Shown here: piece by piece, positions 29,952-37,100 of the stretch | Numbering within the stretch: the first letter of the stretch is position 1 | How the letters are laid out: the number at the start of each line of letters is the position of its first letter | From: Thermotoga sp. Mc24 | Lineage (GTDB): Bacteria > Thermotogota > Thermotogae > Thermotogales > Thermotogaceae | Length of the DNA stretch: 64,000 bases | Direction of reading: 5' to 3' | Assembly (NCBI RefSeq): GCF_000784835.1 | Contig: NZ_JSFH01000007.1 | Span: 1-64,000 of the forward strand | Translations under genes and position numbers: made by a program | The notes under the pieces: generated by a model | What the model saw: only the letters and a program-made list of their open reading frames with translations | What the model was told of the DNA's origin: nothing | Database searches by the model: none

Positions 29952-31457
29952 TCACTCCCACTCTATAGTTGCAGGCGGTTTTGAAGTTATATCGTAGACC
30001 ACTCTGCCGATACCTTTCACTTCTCTTGTGATCCTTCTTGCTGCCTCGTCCAGTATATCATGCGGAATCCTGGACCAGTCTGCGGTCATCCCCTCCACGC
30101 TGTTCACGGCTCGAAGCGCCACCACGTACTCATACGCCCTCGCGTCACCCTTCACGCCTACGCTTTTTATAGGAAGAAGAACCGCAAACGCCTGCCACAC
30201 TTTATCGTAGTAGTCATGCTTTCTGAGAGTTTCTATGAATATGTAGTCCGCTTCTCTCAGGATTTCGAGCTTTTCTTCCGTGACCTCTCCCAGCACCCTC
30301 ACGGCGAGTCCAGGGCCAGGGAACGGATGCCTGTTTATGATCCTGTCCGGTATTCCGAGATACGTTCCTACTTTTCTCACCTCGTCTTTGAAGAGGTCTC
30401 TGAGGGGTTCTACCAGTTTCAGGTTCATCTTCTCTGGAAGACCACCCACGTTGTGGTGGCTCTTTATCTTCGCAGTCGTCTTTCCGGATGCGGCGCTTTC
30501 TATGACGTCTGAATAGATCGTTCCCTGAACAAGAAATTCCACATCGTGTTTTTTCGCTTCCTCTTCGAACACTCGTATGAATTCTTCTCCTATGATCTTC
30601 CTCTTCTTCTCCGGATCCGTGACTCCTCTGAGTTTTTCGAGAAATCTCTTCCTGGCATCCACAACCACCAGATTCATGTCGAAGTGCTCCTTGAAGACCC
30701 TCTCCACTTCTTCTCGCTCGTTCTTTCTGAGAAGGCCGTGGTCCACGAAGACACACACGAGGTTCTTTCCTATCGCTCTGTGCACGAGGACCGCTGCAAC
30801 GGAAGAATCTACTCCTCCAGAAAGCGCGAGGATCGCTTTTTTGTTCCCTATTGTCTCTTTGATGTGTCTTATTTTCTCTTCCACGAGGTCTCCTATCTTC
30901 CAGTTTTTCTCGAGTTTACACACATTGAAGAGGAAATTGGAAATCATACGATCACCGTATTCGGTGTGGTGCACTTCCGGGTGGAACTGGAGCAGCCAGA
31001 ACCTTTTTCCATCTGTGGCAGCGGCGATCACACCCGTTTCGGACACGGCGATCGGGTGGAACCCTTCCGGAAGCCTCACCACCTCATCACCGTGGCTCAT
31101 CCAGACGTGAACCTTCTCCGGAATTCCTTCGAATATTGGGTCCTTCGAGAGCTCCACGAGAGTTCTTCCGTACTCCCCTCGTCCTCTCTTGACCTCTCCT
31201 CCTAGTTCTTTCACGATCAGCTGCATTCCATAGCATATGGCGAGTACTGGACCTTTGTATTCTTGGAACCACTCTGGAAGCTTTGGGGCGTCCTCTTCAT
31301 AAACGCTTCTTGGACCACCGGAGAGGATCACGGTGTCTACTTTCGAAAGATCCACCTTATCATCGGGGAAGACCACTTCGGAATAGACCTCGTTTTCTCT
31401 GATCCTTCTTGTTATGAGTCTGGAGTACTGAGAGCCATAATCCACGACGAGTACCAA
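29952..31457 (-). CDS. guaA: GMP synthase (glutamine-hydrolysing)
   Basis: A 501-residue cytoplasmic enzyme that aminates XMP to GMP. The glutaminase domain has DYGSQYSRLI, SGGPRSVYE and the nucleophile Cys in AICYGMQLI (near 76), with the His-Glu pair in FHPEVHHTE. The ATP pyrophosphatase P-loop is LSGGVDSSVAA near 214, followed by VFVDHGLLRKNE, and the C terminus is the canonical PPATIEWE. The TTG start at 31457 follows GGGAGGGA by 5 bases. It has its own promoter, divergent from the chromate transporter genes. Confidence 0.97.
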   Translation of the reverse strand: MVLVVDYGSQYSRLITRRIRENEVYSEVVFPDDKVDLSKVDTVILSGGPRSVYEEDAPKLPEWFQEYKGPVLAICYGMQLIVKELGGEVKRGRGEYGRTLVELSKDPIFEGIPEKVHVWMSHGDEVVRLPEGFHPIAVSETGVIAAATDGKRFWLLQFHPEVHHTEYGDRMISNFLFNVCKLEKNWKIGDLVEEKIRHIKETIGNKKAILALSGGVDSSVAAVLVHRAIGKNLVCVFVDHGLLRKNEREEVERVFKEHFDMNLVVVDARKRFLEKLRGVTDPEKKRKIIGEEFIRVFEEEAKKHDVEFLVQGTIYSDVIESAASGKTTAKIKSHHNVGGLPEKMNLKLVEPLRDLFKDEVRKVGTYLGIPDRIINRHPFPGPGLAVRVLGEVTEEKLEILREADYIFIETLRKHDYYDKVWQAFAVLLPIKSVGVKGDARAYEYVVALRAVNSVEGMTADWSRIPHDILDEAARRITREVKGIGRVVYDITSKPPATIEWE

Positions 31458-31484
31458 CTCGATCCCTCCCGGTTTCTTTTGATA

Positions 31485-31513
31485 CTATTAAATCATATTC
31501 AGATTTAACTCAA
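31485..31513 (-). promoter_or_regulatory. Promoter of guaA
   Basis: On the minus strand, TTGAGT (31513-31508), a 17-base spacer and TAATAG (31490-31485) lie about 28 bases before the guaA start codon. Confidence 0.65.
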
Positions 31514-31569
31514 TGGAAATTTGAGTTGAAGGAAAAAGTTCTAAAATCGAAGTTCAGGAGGGATCGAAT

Positions 31570-32085
31570 TTGATTGGAAGACTGTTCTTCCTTTTCTTGA
31601 GGATCTCCGCCCTCACCATAGGTGGAGGATACGCCATGATTCCCGTGATGAAATGGGAGCTGGAAAGATCCGGCCTTTTGACGGAGAAAGAATTCTTTCG
31701 TATCGTGAGCACAGCTCAGGTGGTACCGGGTCCTATCGCCTTCAACACTGCGGTGCTTGTGGGAAGGAGAATCGGAGGTATCTACGGTGCGATCGCCTCT
31801 GGCGTGGCCGTTGTGCTACCACCGTTTTTTGCCATAGTTGCGGTTGCAGAAGTGATACGCACTCTCTCAGGGATCAGTTACGTTCGAAGTTTTCTGAGAG
31901 GTGCTTACGCTTCCATAATCGGACTTGTAGGGAGTGTTCTGTACCGGCTCGTGAGAAACCAGCGCTGGAATCTCTACAGAGCCGTCATGATAGGAGTAGC
32001 GGTTTTTGTTCTGCTTCTCAATGGATCCCTCGTGATTCCGGTGGTCATTTTGCTCGTTCTGCTTCTGTATCTGAAGGAGGTATGA
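31570..32085 (+). CDS. Chromate transporter (CHR) subunit 1
   Basis: A 171-residue hydrophobic protein, one half of a two-gene short-chain CHR pair. The CHR signature ALTIGGGYAMIPVMKWELE is near residue 16, followed by AQVVPGPIAFNTAVLVGRR. Several membrane helices are evident (VAVVLPPFFAIVAVAEVI, VMIGVAVFVLLL). CHR proteins export chromate or related oxyanions across the inner membrane; paired subunits are thought to insert in opposite orientations. It starts at TTG 31570 behind AGGAGGGA. The second subunit follows after three bases. Confidence 0.9.
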   Translation: MIGRLFFLFLRISALTIGGGYAMIPVMKWELERSGLLTEKEFFRIVSTAQVVPGPIAFNTAVLVGRRIGGIYGAIASGVAVVLPPFFAIVAVAEVIRTLSGISYVRSFLRGAYASIIGLVGSVLYRLVRNQRWNLYRAVMIGVAVFVLLLNGSLVIPVVILLVLLLYLKEV

Positions 32086-32088
32086 ACC

Positions 32089-32589
32089 TTGTTGAAGCTT
32101 GCCTTCATCTTTCTGAAAGTTGGCTTCCTTTCTTTTGGGGGCGGCTGGGCAATCGTTGGAATTCTCAAAGACGAACTCATCATCGGTGGTTTTCTTTCTC
32201 TCGAAGAGTTCTCCCAGGCGGTTTCGATCGCTCAAATGACTCCAGGTCCCGTTGCGATAAACCTGGCAACTTACACGGGATACAAATTTTTTGGTCTGAT
32301 AGGTGCTGTGTTGAACACGCTCGCCTTCCTTGGGGCTCCCATTCTGGTTATCACCGCTGCTATTTTCCTCAGAAAATACGTGAAGCTTCAGAGAGTGAGG
32401 TTGATGAAAGCGCTCGAAGGGGTTACCACAACCCTTTTGATCGTGACTCTTCTTTCGCTTCTCAGTTCCGTTCAGAATCCTATGTTGATCCTGCTTTCTG
32501 CTGCCGCTTTTGTGTGTTCTTTCTTCAAGGTGCACCCTCTTTTCATCATTTTTGGGTGTGGAGTGATCGGAGCGATCCTCGGTTTCTGA
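32089..32589 (+). CDS. Chromate transporter (CHR) subunit 2
   Basis: A 166-residue membrane partner of the preceding CHR protein. It has the matching signature FLSFGGGWAIVGILKDELI and the second motif IAQMTPGPVAINLATYTGYK. It starts at TTG 32089, seven bases after AAGGAGGT, which lies inside the end of subunit 1. The two homologous halves are encoded separately rather than fused as in long-chain ChrA. The physiological substrate in an anaerobe is uncertain. Confidence 0.9.
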   Translation: MLKLAFIFLKVGFLSFGGGWAIVGILKDELIIGGFLSLEEFSQAVSIAQMTPGPVAINLATYTGYKFFGLIGAVLNTLAFLGAPILVITAAIFLRKYVKLQRVRLMKALEGVTTTLLIVTLLSLLSSVQNPMLILLSAAAFVCSFFKVHPLFIIFGCGVIGAILGF

Positions 32590-32595
32590 TAAAAT
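32587..32595 (+). promoter_or_regulatory. Possible extended -10 promoter for valS
   Basis: TGATAAAAT (an extended -10, TGN plus TAAAAT) lies 26 bases before the valS start, overlapping the stop of the preceding gene. No good -35 is visible. Confidence 0.4.
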
Positions 32596-32620
32596 ATCAC
32601 AGGAAAAGGAGGTGCTGAGA

Positions 32621-35218
32621 GTGGCAGAACTCTCGACGAGATACAATCCAGCTGAGATAGAGACCAAATGGTACAGATACTGGGAAGAAAAGGGCTACTT
32701 CACACCGAAAGGTGTCGGAGAGAAATTCTCCATTGTGATACCGCCTCCAAACATCACCGGAAGGATCCACATGGGGCACGCTCTGAACATAACTCTCCAG
32801 GATATCGTGGTCAGATACAAGAGAATGAAAGGGTACGATGTCCTCTGGGTACCCGGAGAAGACCACGCGGGTATCGCTACGCAGAACGCGGTGGAAAAGT
32901 TCCTCCTTCAAACACAGGGAAAGACGAGGGAAGAAATCGGAAGAGAAAAGTTCCTCGAGATCACCTGGGAGTGGGCTAACAAATACAGGAGGGAAATAAG
33001 AGAACAGATAAAGGCTCTTGGAGCTTCGGTGGACTGGACAAGGGAGAGGTTCACACTGGACGAGGGGCTCAGCAGAGCCGTAAGGAAGGTGTTCGTTGAG
33101 CTCTACAGGAAGGGTCTGATATACAGAGGAAAGTACATAGTGAACTGGTGTCCAAGGTGTAAAACGGTGCTCTCAGACGAGGAAGTCGAACACAAGGAAC
33201 ACAAGTCCAAACTCTACTACGTGAAATACCCCGTCAAAGACTCCGATGAGTACATCGTTGTGGCAACCACAAGACCCGAGACGATGCTCGGTGACACGGC
33301 TGTCGCCGTTCACCCGGAGGATGAAAGATACAAAGACTTCGTCGGTAAGACGCTCATTCTTCCGCTAGTTGGAAGAGAAATACCCGTTGTTGCGGACAAG
33401 TACGTTGACCCGAAGTTCGGAACGGGTGCGGTGAAGGTAACCCCCGCGCACGACCCGAACGACTATCTCATAGCTCAAAGACACAATCTTCCAATGATAG
33501 AAATCTTCGATGACAACGCGAGGATAAACGAAAACGGTGGAAAATACAAGGGACTGGACAGGTATGAAGCGAGAGAAAGAATAGTGAAAGATCTTGAAGA
33601 ACAGGGCTTTCTCGTCAAGATAGAGGACTACACTCATTCTGTTGGGCACTGCTACAGATGTGACACGGTGATAGAACCGAAGCTTTCTGACCAGTGGTTC
33701 GTTTCTACAAAACCACTTGCCAAAAGAGCTATTGAGGCCGTAGAAAATGGAGAGATAAGGTTCTTCCCGGAGAGATGGACGAAGGTCTATCTGAACTGGA
33801 TGTACGAAATCAGGGACTGGTGTATCTCCAGACAGCTCTGGTGGGGCCACAGGATTCCCGTCTGGTACTGTCAGGACTGCGGCCATCTGAACGTCTCCGA
33901 AGAAGACGTGGAAAAGTGTGAAAAGTGCGGCTCCACGAATCTGAAACAGGACGAAGACGTGCTCGACACCTGGTTCTCCTCTGCCCTCTGGCCGTTCTCG
34001 ACCCTCGGCTGGCCCGAAGAAACCGAAGACCTTAAGAGGTACTACCCAACTGACCTTCTCGTCACGGGCTTTGACATCATCTTCTTCTGGGTTGCGAGAA
34101 TGATCATGATGGGATACGAGTTCATGAACGACAAGCCTTTCAGCCATGTCTACATTCACCAGCTCGTCAGGGACAAATACGGAAGGAAGATGAGCAAATC
34201 CCTCGGAAACGGCATCGATCCTCTCGAGGTGATAGACGAGTACGGTGCCGATCCGATGAGGTTCACCCTCGCAATACTCGCCGCTCAGGGAAGGGACATA
34301 AAACTCGATCCGAGGTACTTCGATGCCTACAAGAAGTTCGCGAACAAGATATGGAACGCCACGAGGTTTGTTTTGATGAACCTTGAAGATTACAAAGAGG
34401 TACCTCTCGAAAACCTCAAGACGGTTGACAAATGGATTCTCACGAGACTCAACAAAACGGTGGAAGAGGTCACAAACGCTCTCGAGAACTACGATTTCAA
34501 CATCGCAGCAAGGACCATTTACAACTTCTTCTGGGATGATTTCTGTGATTGGTACATAGAGGCTTCAAAGCCGAGGTTGAAGACCGAAGAGAGGAACCTT
34601 GTTCAGACGGTTCTTGTGAAGGTGCTGGATGCGTCCTTGAGACTCCTTCACCCGTTCATGCCGTTCCTCACAGAAGAGCTCTGGCAGAAACTTCCCGTGG
34701 CCGGTGAATCCATAACGATAGCGAAGTGGACAGAGGTTGAAAGAGAACTCATCGATGAAACCGCGGAGAAGGAATTCACCAGGCTCATGAACATGGTGCG
34801 CGGCGTCAGGAACGTGAGAGCCGAGATGAATCTGCCGCAGTCTCAGAGGGTGAAGGTGTACATCAAGGGCTATGAGATCACGGAAGAAGAAGAGCTCCTT
34901 CTCAAGACTCTCGGAAACATAGAAGAAGTCAGTTTCGTGAACGAAAAACCGCCGAAGACTGCAACAGCCTACGTTGAAGAGGAAATAGAGGCCTACGTGG
35001 ACCTCGGAGGGCTCATAGATTTCGAAAAGGAAAAAGAGAGATTGAAACAGATCATGGAGAAGATCCAGAAAGAAATAGATCGTCTGGAGAAGAAACTCGC
35101 AAACAAAGACTTTGTCGAAAAGGCACCTGAGGAAGTGGTCGAAGAGACGAAAGAAAAACTCAACGCCAACAGGGAACGTCTCGCAAGGCTCGAATCCATC
35201 CTCAGAGATCTAGAATGA
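32621..35218 (+). CDS. valS: Valyl-tRNA synthetase
   Basis: An 865-residue class I aminoacyl-tRNA synthetase. The HIGH motif is PPPNITGRIHMGHAL (about 42-56) and KMSKS is GRKMSKSLGNGIDP (about 523). Cys pairs in WCPRCKT and a zinc-finger-like CQDCGHLN...CEKCGS are present, as is the CP1 editing domain (TTRPETMLGDTAVAV). The C terminus is the coiled-coil tRNA arm (KEKERLKQIMEKIQKEID). GTG 32621 is chosen because AAAGGAGGTG lies 8 bases before it; an in-frame GTG at 32612 is part of that site. Confidence 0.97.
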   Translation: MAELSTRYNPAEIETKWYRYWEEKGYFTPKGVGEKFSIVIPPPNITGRIHMGHALNITLQDIVVRYKRMKGYDVLWVPGEDHAGIATQNAVEKFLLQTQGKTREEIGREKFLEITWEWANKYRREIREQIKALGASVDWTRERFTLDEGLSRAVRKVFVELYRKGLIYRGKYIVNWCPRCKTVLSDEEVEHKEHKSKLYYVKYPVKDSDEYIVVATTRPETMLGDTAVAVHPEDERYKDFVGKTLILPLVGREIPVVADKYVDPKFGTGAVKVTPAHDPNDYLIAQRHNLPMIEIFDDNARINENGGKYKGLDRYEARERIVKDLEEQGFLVKIEDYTHSVGHCYRCDTVIEPKLSDQWFVSTKPLAKRAIEAVENGEIRFFPERWTKVYLNWMYEIRDWCISRQLWWGHRIPVWYCQDCGHLNVSEEDVEKCEKCGSTNLKQDEDVLDTWFSSALWPFSTLGWPEETEDLKRYYPTDLLVTGFDIIFFWVARMIMMGYEFMNDKPFSHVYIHQLVRDKYGRKMSKSLGNGIDPLEVIDEYGADPMRFTLAILAAQGRDIKLDPRYFDAYKKFANKIWNATRFVLMNLEDYKEVPLENLKTVDKWILTRLNKTVEEVTNALENYDFNIAARTIYNFFWDDFCDWYIEASKPRLKTEERNLVQTVLVKVLDASLRLLHPFMPFLTEELWQKLPVAGESITIAKWTEVERELIDETAEKEFTRLMNMVRGVRNVRAEMNLPQSQRVKVYIKGYEITEEEELLLKTLGNIEEVSFVNEKPPKTATAYVEEEIEAYVDLGGLIDFEKEKERLKQIMEKIQKEIDRLEKKLANKDFVEKAPEEVVEETKEKLNANRERLARLESILRDLE

Positions 35219-35220
35219 AA

Positions 35221-35249
35221 AAGAGGGGCCAAAGCCCCTCTTTGTTTTT
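35221..35249. terminator. Bidirectional terminator between valS and the NifX-like gene
   Basis: AAGAGGGGC CAAA GCCCCTCTT followed by TGTTTTT on the plus strand and by A-rich sequence upstream, which gives U residues on the minus strand. It separates the convergent valS and NifX-like genes. Confidence 0.82.
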
Positions 35250-35623
35250 CAGTGGTGTTCGTGATGGTGATGGTCATGAACTTCGTAGTCTGAATCTTCC
35301 AGTTGTCCTGAGAGATACTGGTTCACCACTTCTTCCACCGTTCCAGATGCACCCCTTATCACTTTTATACCCAGGGCTTCGAAGGTAGAGATGGCTCTTC
35401 TTCCGATACCTCTCACTATCACCAGCTCTGCTCCTTTTTCTTTCACAAAATTTGGGACAGCACCGTGAACATGATCCTGTGCAAGAGGGTTTTCTTCAAC
35501 ACTGATATCCGCTATTGTGTTGTTCTCCACCTTCACGAATGCGAAATACGGCGCTCTACCGAAGTGTTCCGATATGGGAGAATCTTTTCCTCTGTTTTCG
35601 GAGACAGGAATGGCTATGATCAT
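35249..35623 (-). CDS. NifX/NifB-type iron-molybdenum cofactor-binding family protein
   Basis: A 124-residue protein of the dinitrogenase iron-molybdenum cofactor biosynthesis fold. It begins [25 protein letters not shown] (in part: [11 protein letters not shown]), followed by the conserved [23 protein letters not shown]. The tail is strikingly His-rich ([10 protein letters not shown]), suggesting a metal-binding extension. Family members bind Fe-Mo or other metal-sulfur clusters; many occur outside nitrogen fixation and no nif genes are in the window. It lies 14 bases after the ferredoxin gene and is probably co-transcribed with it. Confidence 0.88.
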   Translation of the reverse strand: MIIAIPVSENRGKDSPISEHFGRAPYFAFVKVENNTIADISVEENPLAQDHVHGAVPNFVKEKGAELVIVRGIGRRAISTFEALGIKVIRGASGTVEEVVNQYLSGQLEDSDYEVHDHHHHEHH

Positions 35624-35637
35624 TGTTTCACCTCCTC

Positions 35638-36057
35638 TCAGGGTTCGGGTTTGGTTTCCGTTTCTTTTGGTGACAGATGATCTTCGGCCAGGAGAGGCTT
35701 TATTATCTCAAAGGCTTTCTTCACAATTTTGTTCTGCGCAACCAGCTTTTTTATATAGGAAGCATCGGGGAAACTTATCGCTCCTGTCGGACAAAGGTTC
35801 ATGCACGTCTGACACGCGACCATACAGTTGTAAGGACGCGCCACTATCACTTTTCCCTCTTTTTTGTCGAAGTCGAACACTCGTCTTCCGCAGGTTACAA
35901 AGCAGATTCCACATGTCACACATTTATCGTAATCGATGGTCGGGTACCACTCTATTTCTTTCCTGTCCACGCCCCACCATGGGACTTTAGAAAGATCACG
36001 AACTTCTCGACCAAGGGCATCCTTTCCAATCAACGGAGTGTTCTTTGCCTCTGCCAT
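35638..36057 (-). CDS. Ferredoxin-like 4Fe-4S protein
   Basis: A 139-residue cytoplasmic electron carrier. Two cluster motifs are visible: [11 protein letters not shown] followed by GRRVFDF, and [13 protein letters not shown] followed by TGAISFP, so two 4Fe-4S clusters are predicted. An N-terminal extension of about 45 residues ([18 protein letters not shown]) precedes the first cluster. ATG 36057 sits seven bases after GGGAGGG, but that site can pair with TCCCTCCC upstream, next to a tiny Cys/Trp-rich ORF, which suggests control of translation. It leads a two-gene operon with the NifX-like gene. The redox partner is unknown. Confidence 0.9.
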   Translation of the reverse strand: MAEAKNTPLIGKDALGREVRDLSKVPWWGVDRKEIEWYPTIDYDKCVTCGICFVTCGRRVFDFDKKEGKVIVARPYNCMVACQTCMNLCPTGAISFPDASYIKKLVAQNKIVKKAFEIIKPLLAEDHLSPKETETKPEP

Positions 36058-36062
36058 AGTCT

Positions 36063-36102
36063 TCCCTCCCAGTTTTGTTTTTCTTCGTGGTAAGGGGAGG
36101 GA
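36063..36102 (-). promoter_or_regulatory. Hairpin able to mask the ferredoxin ribosome site
   Basis: On the minus strand TCCCTCCC (36102-36095), starting 3 bases after the leader-ORF stop codon, is perfectly complementary to GGGAGGGA (36070-36063), which is the Shine-Dalgarno site of the ferredoxin gene. The loop is 24 bases. There is no U-tract, so translational rather than transcriptional control is suggested. Confidence 0.6.
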
Positions 36103-36105
36103 GTA

Positions 36106-36144
36106 TCAATACCCGCACCACCAGCACTGACAGACCTTTCTCAC
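36106..36144 (-). CDS. Short Cys/Trp-rich leader peptide upstream of ferredoxin
   Basis: A 12-codon ORF starting at GTG 36144 and encoding MRKVCQCWWCGY, then TGA. GAGGTGA lies five bases upstream of the GTG, a very good ribosome site; a second in-frame GTG at 36153 would add three residues. Three Cys and two adjacent Trp codons fall in seven codons. A consensus promoter would start the transcript only a few bases before the ribosome site. The stop codon is immediately followed by one arm of a hairpin that covers the ferredoxin ribosome site. I infer an attenuation leader sensing Cys or Trp supply or a metal/redox state. It could instead be a functional metal-binding microprotein, or chance. 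Confidence 0.5.
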   Translation of the reverse strand: MRKVCQCWWCGY

Positions 36145-36162
36145 GACTCTCACCTCAGGGAA

Positions 36163-36192
36163 ATTATATACTTTTTGCATATATTTGGTCAA
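36163..36192 (-). promoter_or_regulatory. Promoter of the leader-peptide/ferredoxin operon
   Basis: On the minus strand TTGACC (36192-36187), an 18-base spacer and TATAAT (36168-36163). Transcription should begin near 36156, at the leader ORF's ribosome site. Confidence 0.78.
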
Positions 36193-36300
36193 ACAAAAAA
36201 TCGCAGAGTTTGGAGAATTTTTCTTGACTATTACATCAGAAAAAAATCATCGATAATGACTACTCAAAGAAAAAAGAATAGTATGCAAAGAAAATTTTAA

Positions 36301-36314
36301 TGATAAAATTATCA
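36301..36314 (+). promoter_or_regulatory. Extended -10 and palindrome before cas6
   Basis: TGATAAAAT (36301-36309) reads as an extended -10 element and is part of a perfect 14-bp palindrome TGATAA AA TTATCA. The cas6 start codon is 26 bases further on. The -35 is poor. The palindrome may be an operator. Confidence 0.42.
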
Positions 36315-36339
36315 CAAAGACATTCAAGGGGGAAACAGT

Positions 36340-37089
36340 ATGAGATTGAAAGTTTCTTTTCAGGCGATGGAAAGCACTGTTCCGTTGAATTACAACTATT
36401 TTCTTTCTTCTTTCATCTACAAGAGATTGGCTTCACAGAATGAAAACTTTGCCAGATTCCTTCACGAGAAGGGTTATGGGAAGAGGTTCAAGTTTTTCAC
36501 TTTTTCACAGCTTTTCTTTGAAAATTCCAGAGTCAGCGGTGAGAAAATCTTCATATTTCCAGGAAAAGGATGGTGGTACATCTCATCCCCAGTAGTTGAA
36601 TTCGTCAGGTACCTGTTTTCTTCTCTCTCCGAAGATCCCGTGATCAGGGTAGGGAAAACAGAGTTCATCGTGAGATCCATAGACATCGAAAATTCTCTTC
36701 CTGACCAGTCGGAATACCACTTTATCATGCTGTCACCGCTTGTGGTCAGTGTACCTGAAGAAAACAACGGAAAGCTTTACCACAGGTATCTTCATCCGGG
36801 AGAGGAAGAGTTCTACGAAGTTTTCAGAAAAAATCTTATGAAGAAGTACAGAGCTTTTTACGGAAAAGATCCAGAAGGCACTGTTGAAGTCATCCCCGAT
36901 TGGGATTACATCAAATCACGTCAGCGGATAACCAAGAGGATCAAATTGAAAAACGCGTTCGTCAGAGCCGTGGTTTTCCCGTTCAAAATCAGGGGCGAGA
37001 AAAAGCTTGTAGAGATCGGCTATGAAGCGGGTTTTGGAGAGAAAAACAGCATGGGATTCGGAATGGTAGCGTTGAAGAAAGATATATAA
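36340..37089 (+). CDS. cas6: Cas6 CRISPR RNA endoribonuclease
   Basis: A 249-residue RAMP protein that cuts the array transcript inside each repeat to leave an 8-base 5' handle. The N-terminal ferredoxin fold includes the Cas6-type LNYNYFLSSFIYKRL segment, and the C-terminal Gly-rich loop GFGEKNSMGFGMV is diagnostic. It is the only Cas6 in the window, yet three effector systems and one array are present, so it probably serves all of them. It is first in a rightward operon running through the csm genes, with ATG 36340 behind AAGGGGGAAAC. The catalytic residues cannot be assigned from sequence alone. Confidence 0.94.
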   Translation: MRLKVSFQAMESTVPLNYNYFLSSFIYKRLASQNENFARFLHEKGYGKRFKFFTFSQLFFENSRVSGEKIFIFPGKGWWYISSPVVEFVRYLFSSLSEDPVIRVGKTEFIVRSIDIENSLPDQSEYHFIMLSPLVVSVPEENNGKLYHRYLHPGEEEFYEVFRKNLMKKYRAFYGKDPEGTVEVIPDWDYIKSRQRITKRIKLKNAFVRAVVFPFKIRGEKKLVEIGYEAGFGEKNSMGFGMVALKKDI

Positions 37090-37100
37090 GGGGTGATGAA

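Noticed and set aside
36224-36259. TTGACT ... TAATGA as a cas6 promoter
   Set aside because: Spacing of 24 bases is too long. The extended -10 at 36301 is a better, though still uncertain, candidate.
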